From Stentor coeruleus (Eukaryota; Ciliophora; Heterotrichea; Heterotrichida; Stentoridae), in contig MPUH01000362.1 of NCBI GenBank assembly GCA_001970955.1, positions 1 through 61,203 of the forward strand: 61,203 nucleotides of DNA, read 5' to 3'. The position numbers were made by a program, and so were the translations under genes. Positions 1 to 7,776 of this stretch are shown piece after piece. Every line of letters begins with the position of its first letter. Positions within the stretch are counted from its first letter, which is position 1. The notes under the pieces were generated by a model that had not been told where the DNA came from, searched no databases, and saw nothing but the letters and a program-made list of their open reading frames with translations.

Positions 1-39
1 CAATTAAGAGTGATTAGTTGAATAAAATTATAATTTTTC

Positions 40-205
40 AGATTCTGATGAGGAATGATTTAAAGGTATACATTTAGCTTGCAGTTACTACTATAATTGT
101 CCTTATTGCTGTCTTGATTTTCAGGATGAGAACCTTTACTATGAATGCGAGAATGTCTATGAAATAAAATACTTATTTTCTTTAATTAGAGTGTTAAAGT
201 TATTT
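40..205 (+). pseudogene. Coding relic, Cys/Tyr-rich scrap
   Basis: An open frame on the plus strand (with one TGA near its start) reads like protein rather than AT-rich noise: it has a run containing CPYCC followed by an acidic, Tyr-rich stretch (DENLYYECENVYE). It has no start codon and its end is lost in AT-rich sequence. I do not recognise the family; the paired cysteines could be a zinc-finger remnant. From 206 to about 1020 I see nothing else that I can call. Confidence 0.22.
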
Positions 206-1024
206 TCCATTATAAATTTAAAATTTGCAAATATAGGATAATAGATTAGAATTCAGGTTTTTCTTAGCACACTCCATCATATTGGTCAGACTTTTTTCAT
301 GCACCATTCAATTCTGAGTTTAATATTTTGTATAAAATATTTTCCACACAAATATTTAAATGCTATTTTTTAGTAATAATTTATATATTAACTATAATTC
401 TTATCAATACTAAAAAGTATCAATTTGAATCCGTTTAAAATCTTAAAAGCAGCCTCAAGCATAAGCTATTTCTATTTTTAACACCAAGTAGATTATTTCA
501 CTTGCAAGTTTAAGTTGTAATTTTTTTACTAAACACTTAAAGACATATTCTTAAATAACCCTAATCTCCAAGGGTAAATCTCTCTATCAATCAAAATTAC
601 TTAGAAGTTTACATTATATAAGCCTTAAATATTTGCGTATGAACTCAAATCTTTCCAAAGCATTAGCAATTATATCACAGATGATCACTTTTTTTATAAA
701 CAGTGGCATTCCATTGGTTGAAAACATCAAAATGCTGAGAAAAAAAAGTCAAGCCTTTTAATTTTGTCCCTGAGCCAGTAAATATCTCTCTAATACGATT
801 AATAAATCTTCCTTAATTGCAAAATATCTCTGAGAAGTTATAGATATTATATGAATTTATGGATGAAAATTGCTTATTATACTGTTATTAAACTTGAAAT
901 CTTCATTGAAAAAGTATGTGTTTAAAAAGTCTCTATTACAGTTTATTTTTTTTACTAATGTGAACAAAGCTCAAGGATAGCTCATGCTTATTTAATATTT
1001 AACTTAGGTATTAGAAATTTGATG

Positions 1025-1410
1025 TTTACAGATGAGTGAATTATAGTTGCTTTTTAATAAAAGCAAACATCGATTTTTGAAGGATGAAATCAAAGGAAAA
1101 CTCAATCAGGTGGGTTTAGAGAATCAATTATGATGTGAGGTAGGATGAGTTCTTATGGTAAGATAGAATTATTGATATATACTGATAGGCAGATAGTAAA
1201 TTATATTTAGTACTGCAGCATTATTTAAGATTTTGCGAATCATTTGTAAAAAGTAAGAATTATGAAAGAGCTTAAATACTTCATGATAGAGTAATAATTC
1301 TAGATTTACACAAGAAATATTATTAGATTGTAATATAATTCTAAATCTATCGCACTTTCCTTATATGAAATCATTCAAGTTAATAACGAACTATAAAAAG
1401 GTTATCGCTG
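1025..1410 (+). mobile_element. Tc1/mariner-like DDE transposase relic
   Basis: One frame holds FTDE (the block carrying the first catalytic Asp of Tc1/mariner transposases) and, about 35 codons later, SIMM-TGA-GRMSSYG, which aligns with the family block V-M-V-W-G-x-I-S-x-x-G. About 88 codons after FTDE, a one-base shift gives NNSRF, the expected place of the second-Asp block (QDNAxxH). About 30 codons further a PYMKSFKLITNY stretch sits where PYSPDxNPIENxW is expected, with the catalytic Glu replaced. In-frame TGA, TAA and TAG codons and the shift show that it is dead. No terminal inverted repeats were identified by eye. The N-terminal DNA-binding part is not recognisable upstream. Confidence 0.58.
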
Positions 1411-1577
1411 AAAAATTCAGTTAATCAAAAAAAATTAATTAATTTTTCAATAGAAAATGGGAAAGTATCGAAAATTCTATTATTAGTGCATTGATTTTAT
1501 GCTCATAGCCAAGATAATACCTAAAATCAGAAAATTGTGGATTTTTCCATAAATTAAGGGAAATTTTTAGTTATTTT

Positions 1578-1796
1578 AGATAGTCTTTATGCTTTGGCTA
1601 GTTTTTAATATAAGATTTTCGAGAGCATCTACACAATTTATTTCTATTTTATTTTTAAGTCTCATATCTGGGCTTCAACAAAATATGCTCAAGAGGTCTT
1701 TTTCTGATAAATCTGCTGACCCCAGATTCACTAGTTTCATTTTTTACACAAATCTATTATTGCGAAAGGTGAATACTGAACCATTTCAATATTCAT
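1578..1796 (-). pseudogene. Unidentified gene relic with intron-like 17-nt insert
   Basis: Starting from an ATG at 1796 the minus strand reads MNIEMVQYSPFAIIDL, then a GT...AG stretch of 17 nt (1731-1747). If this is removed, the frame continues LNLGSADLSEKDLLSIFC, then one TGA (1675-1677), then a further coherent Leu-rich stretch (VDALENLILK) before TAA codons. The pattern is that of a decayed gene. The family is not recognised; the Leu spacing is only vaguely like a leucine-rich repeat. The plus-strand open frame at 1589-1837 is its antisense shadow. Confidence 0.33.
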
Positions 1797-2127
1797 CGCT
1801 TCTCTATATAAAATTTAATTGGGATGAAAATTTTTAAAGCTTTAACTTAACTTGCAGACCTTTGAGAATAAAAAAAGTGTCAAATTGTTTATGATGAATT
1901 TTAACAATGACAATAGTAATAGTTTCAAGAAAGGATCATTGATAATTACCATGAGTATTCAAAAAGCTAATAATATATAAAATATGATTTTAATTCATAT
2001 CAGCACTTAAAAAAAAACAAATTATCTTATGATTTCATTTACAAATTGCTTAATCATGATTTATAAAAAATAAAGTAATCTCTCATCGTCAATTCATTCA
2101 TAATAAATATGATTATATCTTGGTTAC

Positions 2128-2245
2128 TTAGATATGAAATTTAATTGCAAAGCTCACAAAGCCAGCCAAAATATCCAAAACTTCTATATCCCTTTCAGTA
2201 TTGGCATAATATAATACTATAAACTCATCAATATGCTGTGAAGTA
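2128..2245 (-). pseudogene. Short coding scrap
   Basis: A minus-strand open stretch of about 38 codons ending in TAA reads as a balanced protein sequence (TSQHIDEFIVLYYANTERD, then IEVLDILAG). There is no credible start codon and upstream sequence does not extend it. It may be the last exon of a lost gene. Function unknown. Confidence 0.2.
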
Positions 2246-2376
2246 ATTATGATTAATTTGATTAAGGCAATATGATTGAAATTTTTATGGTTTGCAGAAT
2301 ACTTAAATAATTTTGAATTAGGCTATTTATTATTAGAGATAAATTAGATTTTAATTTAAGAATACCACGTGTAAAA

Positions 2377-2757
2377 ATGTGGATTTTGGTTTTTGGAATT
2401 GTCTCTGCTTTAGGCTCTGTACAAGTTTTCAATTTAGATGATGTGAGTGAAGTTCTTCTACCTGTTGGCGGGACTGTTGAAATCGAAGCATCAGCAGAGA
2501 TCATAAAAGTTCACACTTGGGTAATTGAAGATCCGGAACTAGTCAAACTAGAAATAAAAACCCTCAAACCGAGATCAGCATCTAAAAACAAATTGGGCAT
2601 ACTAAACCGCTCAGCTCATTCACTAACCTGTTCCCGTGACTGCAAGCCTGGAGAAACCTTCATTCTTAAAATGAACTACAAAGATGTCAAAAACAATGTA
2701 GTAAAAAAATCCCGCGAGATCACAGTAAAAGTTATAAGCTCAAAAGAGGATCTCTAA
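2377..2757 (+). CDS. Small secreted protein, possible chagasin-like (I42) beta-sandwich
   Basis: A 126-residue protein beginning with a short hydrophobic signal peptide (MWILVFGIVSALGSVQ) and lacking other membrane segments, so it is probably secreted or lumenal. The mature part is beta-rich. Its layout recalls chagasin-type cysteine-protease inhibitors (MEROPS I42): an early V-G-G-T-V-E-I-E strand, a WVIEDPELV block, then a C...C pair (SLTCSRDCKPGE) and a terminal strand REITVKVIS. The family's usual NPTTGY and RPW loops are not clearly present, so this is a fold-level guess only. The start is the first ATG after an A-rich leader (gtaaaaATG), and the reading frame ends cleanly at TAA. The next gene lies 135 nt downstream on the same strand. 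Existence as a gene is well supported; function is not. Confidence 0.65.
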   Translation: MWILVFGIVSALGSVQVFNLDDVSEVLLPVGGTVEIEASAEIIKVHTWVIEDPELVKLEIKTLKPRSASKNKLGILNRSAHSLTCSRDCKPGETFILKMNYKDVKNNVVKKSREITVKVISSKEDL

Positions 2758-2892
2758 ATAACCTTAAACTTATTCAAAAAACAATTCATAATCGCTTCTA
2801 AAACAAAAAAATTCTTAAAAAGTCGAATATTTCAAAACTACTCCATAAATTAATAATTTTATACTAATTCTCATATCAAATACCTAATAAAA

Positions 2893-3552
2893 ATGAGTCA
2901 GCAGATTCTTCAAGAATGCATGGAGTACTTTAAAGAAGCCTTAAAAGACTATATGTGCAAAGAGTTTCAAAGAGTCTTTGGGGAAAATTGGATTCAATCA
3001 GCTCTAAGCCCCCCAGGCACAGACACATTAATGACCCTGAAAAAAAATCCAAAAGATTGGGATGTTCATACTTTAATTAATCTCATGCACAATCATTGGG
3101 ATCAAGTGTTTTCTAAAAACATTTCAGATAAATTCCCAAGGTCACTTTTTACTGTGATTAAATTCTATAGAAATAGTTGGGCTCATCAATCAAAACTAAC
3201 AGACAGAGATATTTATAGGGTTATTGATTTGATTCAAGTTGTTCTTGAAGGACTTGAGATTAATCATCAGACTATTGACCAAAAAAGAAATGAAATGCTT
3301 GGTGCTATGACAAGGAATACTGGGATTTATCAGAATAGTCAACCAAAATTCAGTTGTGTTGGCTGTGGAAGAGTTTTTCTTTGTCAGTTTAAATTTGAGT
3401 GTATAAGTTGTGGATTACTAGGGTGTGTGTGTTGTATGAATGATAGGATTATTCGCGGGTTTAATGATTGCCCGCAGTGTAATAGAGGACTTATGTATGA
3501 GGAGCTTTGTAATATTCATACAATATTTAATGTTACTTTTAATAATAAGTAA
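2893..3552 (+). CDS. Swt1-type HEPN domain protein with C-terminal Cys-rich (RING-like) finger
   Basis: A 219-residue protein. Residues about 1-120 match the Swt1-like HEPN domain: helical N-terminus, WDVHTLINLMHNHWDQVF, and the diagnostic RNSWAHQ, an R-x4-H motif of the type that forms the RNase site in HEPN nucleases. Residues about 150-205 hold eight or more cysteines in CxxC pairs (CVGC, CISC, CVCC, CPQC), best read as an all-Cys RING or treble-clef zinc finger. HEPN-Swt1 domains occur in RNA-processing factors and in defence or stress proteins; joined to a RING-like finger this could be an RNA-targeting ubiquitin ligase, but that is inference. The gene has a single exon with an A-rich pre-ATG context and ends in TAA. 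Plus-strand neighbours on both sides are unrelated. Confidence 0.75.
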   Translation: MSQQILQECMEYFKEALKDYMCKEFQRVFGENWIQSALSPPGTDTLMTLKKNPKDWDVHTLINLMHNHWDQVFSKNISDKFPRSLFTVIKFYRNSWAHQSKLTDRDIYRVIDLIQVVLEGLEINHQTIDQKRNEMLGAMTRNTGIYQNSQPKFSCVGCGRVFLCQFKFECISCGLLGCVCCMNDRIIRGFNDCPQCNRGLMYEELCNIHTIFNVTFNNK

Positions 3553-4044
3553 TATAAAAATGAGATAGTGGAAAGATGGATTGGAGCGTTGCTTATTTTT
3601 GGGTTTGAAGGAAATTTTGAATTAGTGTGACTGCTGATTTGATGAATTTTTTATTATTTGTTGATTTTTGGAATAAATTAATTCTTGTATAAAATTTAGG
3701 CCATGATAGCTTAACATATATATTTTTTGCATTTTGGTATATTTTTTAGTGATTGATACTTCACTTATGGGCTTCTAATAGGCATAATATTTTGAGTTTA
3801 TACTCAGAATTATAGTCTTTTGCTTCATCTTTAATTTTATTTTAGCTTCAATATAGACTGCAATAAAGTTTTCCCACAAAAAATCTTATAAAATGTGTAT
3901 AGTTCCAGCTAATGCAAACTGTAATTAGCTTAAAAATATGATTTTTTTAAATTTTATCATAAAATTATTATAAGCAAAGAGGCGCTATTATAAGGAGTTT
4001 TTATCATTTGGTTTAAAATTTAAAATGATCTGTTCTAATATAAT
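3553..4044. other. Intergenic, no confident gene
   Basis: About 490 bp of AT-rich spacer. The first 110 bp are C-poor and G-rich on the plus strand, as behind other genes here. A minus-strand open stretch at about 3620-3850 with one TAG reads as a Lys/Ile-rich peptide, but nothing supports it as a gene. Confidence 0.4.
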
Positions 4045-4632
4045 ATGGTAGCAAAAAAGAAAGGAGGAGGCAAGAAAAAAAAAGAAAAAACGGAAGATAA
4101 TCCTTTAGCAAACTTAAGCCTTGAAGAACAAGTCAATGCAAGGACAATTGAATGGAAATCTTTACAGCAAATTCTTATTAATGAAACTGAAATCGCAGAC
4201 AAAGAAAGATCATCAGAAAATGAACTCCGAAGCAAAACTATCATGCTTAGTAACGACTTAGAAGAGGAGCGTAAAGTAGCCTGGGACGTAACCTGTGATA
4301 TGACACGGCAGTTCAAAGCAATGCAACAAGAAAAAGAAGAAAAAATTCAAGAACTGCAAGAAAAAATTTCAGCAAATCAACTCAAAATCATGCAGCGCGA
4401 GACTCAAATGACTGAAGTCCTCAAAGAAAAAGACGGGATCCTAAGAGAAAAGGACGATGATATTCGTGAACTCAAACGCAAAATCGATGAAATGTCTCAG
4501 AAATTCGCTGAAATGCTAAAAGAAACCTTAGACCAAATGAAAAGCAAAATTGAAATGGTCAACAGCAACTGGAAGCAAGAAATGGAGGCCCCAATGCTCA
4601 AAAAGCTTGAAGAATTTGCCCAAAATAAGTAA
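4045..4632 (+). CDS. DRC12: DRC12 (CCDC153)-like nexin-dynein regulatory complex coiled coil
   Basis: A 195-residue protein with a Lys/Gly-rich start (MVAKKKGGGKKKKEK) and a near-continuous coiled coil. It fits CCDC153/DRC12 in length (human about 210) and plan. The basic N-terminus is followed by a first helix, a block ending DMTRQFKAMQQEKEEKIQEL that aligns with the family's M-S-R-Q-C-R-A-L-Q-E-E-M region, and a conserved C-terminal block (MSQKFAEMLKETLDQMKSK, then a Trp) that aligns with MEAKYEEILHDSLD...W. DRC12 is a subunit of the axonemal nexin-dynein regulatory complex, so the product should act in cilia and membranelles. Single exon, TAA stop, 18 nt before the next ATG on the same strand. 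Coiled coils invite false matches, so the identity is probable rather than certain. Confidence 0.72.
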   Translation: MVAKKKGGGKKKKEKTEDNPLANLSLEEQVNARTIEWKSLQQILINETEIADKERSSENELRSKTIMLSNDLEEERKVAWDVTCDMTRQFKAMQQEKEEKIQELQEKISANQLKIMQRETQMTEVLKEKDGILREKDDDIRELKRKIDEMSQKFAEMLKETLDQMKSKIEMVNSNWKQEMEAPMLKKLEEFAQNK

Positions 4633-4650
4633 TAGACTAAGTTTTAATAA

Positions 4651-5097
4651 ATGGATCATTTTGTTCAAAGTATTGAAAGACTTGTTGACTCTCACAGTCA
4701 AAGCTTTGATAAAGGGGAAAGACTGAATAAACAGTTAAGACTTCTTCAAGTTTACATAAAAAGTGTGTTTACTGAGCCTGAGAAATACTCGGTGATTGAT
4801 ACAAAAAACACGCATTTTGCTGAATTTAGAAGCACAGAATTTGAAGAAATTCTTGAGCGTATTGGTTTTGTTAGGGATGGGGATTTGTTTAGACATAGTG
4901 GGAATTTTTTTGAGGTGCCTTTAGAGTTTGCCATGCAGCAGTTGGAAGATAATAGGCATTTGAGCTTTGCTGATATTGTTGAGATTGTCCAAGCTGGGAA
5001 GACCCCGCCTGGGATTAAACAGATTAATGAGCAGCCTATTGGAATGGATTGCGTAAAGTCGTCGAGTGAGAGACCGGCTAAGCCTTGGGGTAGTTAA
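4651..5097 (+). CDS. PUB domain + C-terminal KPWE-type motif protein
   Basis: A 148-residue protein in two parts. Residues about 5-95 look like a PUB/PUG domain (KYSVIDTKNTHFAEFR, then FEEILERIGFVRDGDLF, comparable to the PNGase PUB core), a fold that binds the C-terminal tail of p97/VCP. Residues about 105-148 match the PEX14-like KPWE domain: a S-F-x-x-I-V-E-x-V-Q-x-G-K-x-P-P-G-I-K-Q-I core (DIVEIVQAGKTPPGIKQI), a linker and terminal KPWGS. KPWE modules occur in peroxisomal import proteins, so a link between p97 and peroxisomes is a testable idea, not a conclusion. It lies 18 nt behind the DRC12-like gene. Its stop is 4 nt from the stop of a possible minus-strand gene. Confidence 0.75.
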   Translation: MDHFVQSIERLVDSHSQSFDKGERLNKQLRLLQVYIKSVFTEPEKYSVIDTKNTHFAEFRSTEFEEILERIGFVRDGDLFRHSGNFFEVPLEFAMQQLEDNRHLSFADIVEIVQAGKTPPGIKQINEQPIGMDCVKSSSERPAKPWGS

Positions 5098-5101
5098 TGT
5101 A

Positions 5102-5371
5102 TTAATTAGGATTTTTATTAAGTGCTATATTGAGTTGAACTTTGATAACAAATTTAGGCTTTTGATTGGCAATTAAGGATTGAGAGCTAATAGGATTTAG
5201 TGGCTTAGGATGAATTTTTTTTTTGGTAGGAGGAAAACTTGATTGTAAATTTTGGTAGAGATTATTCAAATATGGATAGATTTTAGAATAAAATTGTAGG
5301 ATTATGGATTTTTGCTCTTTTATTAAAGAAGGATTTTGTTGATTGGTAGTAATGATTTTACCTAATAGCAT
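5102..5371 (-). CDS. Possible small protein, unknown
   Basis: An 89-residue open frame tail-to-tail with the PUB/KPWE gene. It is rich in Lys, Asn, Gln, Ser and Pro, with a short helical N-terminus and no recognisable domain. Supporting it: the sense strand is G-poor, as at the 5' part of real genes here, and the convergent spacing is tight. Against it: the composition is close to translated AT-rich spacer. The 546 bp between its ATG and the next gene (5372-5917) hold nothing I can identify. Confidence 0.33.
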   Translation of the reverse strand: MLLGKIITTNQQNPSLIKEQKSIILQFYSKIYPYLNNLYQNLQSSFPPTKKKIHPKPLNPISSQSLIANQKPKFVIKVQLNIALNKNPN

Positions 5372-5917
5372 ATTGATTTTAATCAGGAGTTAGAACTTAA
5401 ATTTTAACTAAGTGAAACACTAATTAGCTTAGTTAGATCATTGGTAAAGCTATTACTATCAATGATCTAAAGATTATAATTAATTAGTATTTATTGCAAA
5501 GATTTTATGTAAATGATTAGGATTTGCAAACTAAATGGCAATTAGGTGCATAAAAATATTACTTCTTACTGAATTGCAAAGACCTAAAATCATTTATTCC
5601 AGAATTAATAAATAAATATAATTTTAGATTAAAAAATAAGATAATATTATGATTATGTCCAAGTGTTTAACTAAAATTTTTTTTCCCTTTAAGTATAAAA
5701 TCTTAAGAATTTTATTATAATGTGATAAAAAATGTTGAATCTTAATAAGATAACTATGCAAAGCAACAAATCCATGGCTTAAATGCTATATCCGGCAAAC
5801 ATCTGGATTATCCACTAATTCATTAAGCCCATATCTCCTTTCATAAAGTTTTTAAAATACATATTAAGTTCTAAAAGAATTCAAAATAATTACCTTAATA
5901 AAGTATAAACGTTAAAA

Positions 5918-7507
5918 ATGATGGATTCATACCATTTAAGTATAGTCAAAATCGAAGGCATTCGTGAAATAGTAAATTGTTATTGTTACATTTACCTAGG
6001 AAATAATATTTTACGAGTGCTTACCTTAGAATGTTTTGACATGCAACCCATTTCAATATCTAAAGGTACATTGCGCTTTGTTATTGAAGACTCAAGAAAT
6101 TCTAAAACCCTAGCAACCCTATCTTTTACAACTAAAGCTTTCAAGCGTATAGGTTTTCATTGGATGCCTATGTTTACAGATAGTGAGCAGCTTTTAAATG
6201 ATGTTCCTGAAGAAGTTGGTCTTCCAAGAATATTATTTGATATCCAAGCTAATATATTATCTCCAGTACAAGAGCTTACTGAAGAGTCTGAAACAATTGA
6301 AGAAACTTCTGAAGACCAGCTTTTTGAGGACTTACCACGTTTAAGGGCTAAAATCATTAGCATGACTATGAAGATTTTTGAACTTGAACAACATCTTTTG
6401 ACCCAAAAAAAAACATTTGATGAGGAGGTGAAGATGATTCATATAAGAAGTTTGGAAAAAACTAATAAACTTGAAATGCAAGTTAAAGTTCTACAAGAAG
6501 CAATATCTAAATATGAAGGGGATACTTTTAATTTAAACAAAGATATTAACGGGCTTAAAGGAATTTTAGATGAAGCCCAGAATCAGAAAGTGAAACTAGA
6601 AAAAAACATTGAAAAAGTTGTTGATGAAGCTAAAGCCAGAGAAAACTCAATACTTGTTATGCTACAACAAAAAGACTTAGAAATATTTGCCTTAAACATG
6701 AAATTAAAAAAAACTAAGGAAGTCGAAATTTGTAGATTCGCGGGGTTTAGTATAAATGGGGTTGAAAAAAAGACTAAGTGTGATTTTGAAGTTTGGACTG
6801 AGAATAATTTTGAAACCTTTAATTATCCTGATTGGAAAGAAGAAAAACATCAAATATTAGAAATTCTGGATGTTGACGAAATAGAATATCAAGGAGATAG
6901 AGAATTAAGGCAAAAATGTCATGAGATAAGTAGGACTGAAAATTTATGTGTTTATAGTATTGGGAGGCAGAACTCAAAAACTGAAGAATCAGTCCAGATT
7001 CTCAGCATGATCAAAGAGAAAGAATTCCTTTCCAGGAAACTCTTTGAAGCTGAAACTAAAATTTCTAACTTTAAGCTCCAAGCTCTTCAAGAAATCGACA
7101 ACAAAGTAAAATTTTTTTTATCAAATCGTAAACTCAACAATTTCGCTGTAATCTGCAATGAGCTTGTGTATAGTATTGCAAATAAAAAAATTATTGTTTT
7201 CATGAAAAACGACATAATTTACTGCAAAATTGGTAGCTCAGTAAAAAAACTTGAATGCTTCATTAGAGATAACTGCTCACATGATGTGGAGAATTTCAAA
7301 AAAAAACAAATGAACAATGGAAGATTAGCATCACATAAACGATTTTATACAAGCTTGGAGTTTGATAAAATCACGAATTCGATTATTCATAAAACCTTTG
7401 ATGGGAGAATTAGGACTAAGTCTAATAAGCGCATAAAGAAGAACTCGAATACCCCAACAAGGAGACAAGCTCTATCTCCTGCTATTAGAAATATTACGAC
7501 AAGATAA
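5918..7507 (+). CDS. C2-like N-domain + coiled-coil protein (family member 1)
   Basis: A 529-residue protein. Residues 1-115 form a beta-rich, C2-like domain (CYCYIYLGNN, then GTLRFVIEDSR, LATLSFTTKAF, HWMPMFTDS, LPRILFDI). Residues about 130-270 are coiled coil and the C-terminal 250 residues are mixed, ending in a basic tail (RIRTKSNKRIKKNSN). The same N-domain order recurs in the minus-strand gene at 19099-19974, so this is a local gene family. The plan of a C2-like head with a coiled-coil tail suggests a membrane- or cytoskeleton-associated scaffold; no enzyme motif is seen. A decayed copy of its last 170 codons lies at 10505-10945. Sense-strand composition resets from G-rich to C-rich near 6960, inside the ORF. 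Specific function unknown. Confidence 0.8.
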   Translation: MMDSYHLSIVKIEGIREIVNCYCYIYLGNNILRVLTLECFDMQPISISKGTLRFVIEDSRNSKTLATLSFTTKAFKRIGFHWMPMFTDSEQLLNDVPEEVGLPRILFDIQANILSPVQELTEESETIEETSEDQLFEDLPRLRAKIISMTMKIFELEQHLLTQKKTFDEEVKMIHIRSLEKTNKLEMQVKVLQEAISKYEGDTFNLNKDINGLKGILDEAQNQKVKLEKNIEKVVDEAKARENSILVMLQQKDLEIFALNMKLKKTKEVEICRFAGFSINGVEKKTKCDFEVWTENNFETFNYPDWKEEKHQILEILDVDEIEYQGDRELRQKCHEISRTENLCVYSIGRQNSKTEESVQILSMIKEKEFLSRKLFEAETKISNFKLQALQEIDNKVKFFLSNRKLNNFAVICNELVYSIANKKIIVFMKNDIIYCKIGSSVKKLECFIRDNCSHDVENFKKKQMNNGRLASHKRFYTSLEFDKITNSIIHKTFDGRIRTKSNKRIKKNSNTPTRRQALSPAIRNITTR

Positions 7508-7776
7508 TTTATGATTTAAATAATAAGACTAAGATAGTTATAAAAAATTAAATTATAGGATAGTTTTATGCGAGATGAGGATGTTTAGGGTTTTATATAT
7601 TATAAATGATTATGTGTATTATATTAATTCAAAATACTAATGAATAGCTTTGATTATGATATAAAAAGTTGTCATCACTTGAATTATTTATTGATATTAA
7701 CTTGATATTTAGTGAATAGCTTTGGGTAGATGTAAAGAATGCAAGAAGATGCATTTTTATATTATTTTGTAAAGAG

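Noticed and set aside
1589..1837. 82-codon plus-strand ORF
   Set aside because: It is antisense to a more protein-like minus-strand relic and has no family resemblance.
2262..2504. 80-codon minus-strand ORF
   Set aside because: Overlaps the signal-peptide gene on the other strand; low-complexity end.
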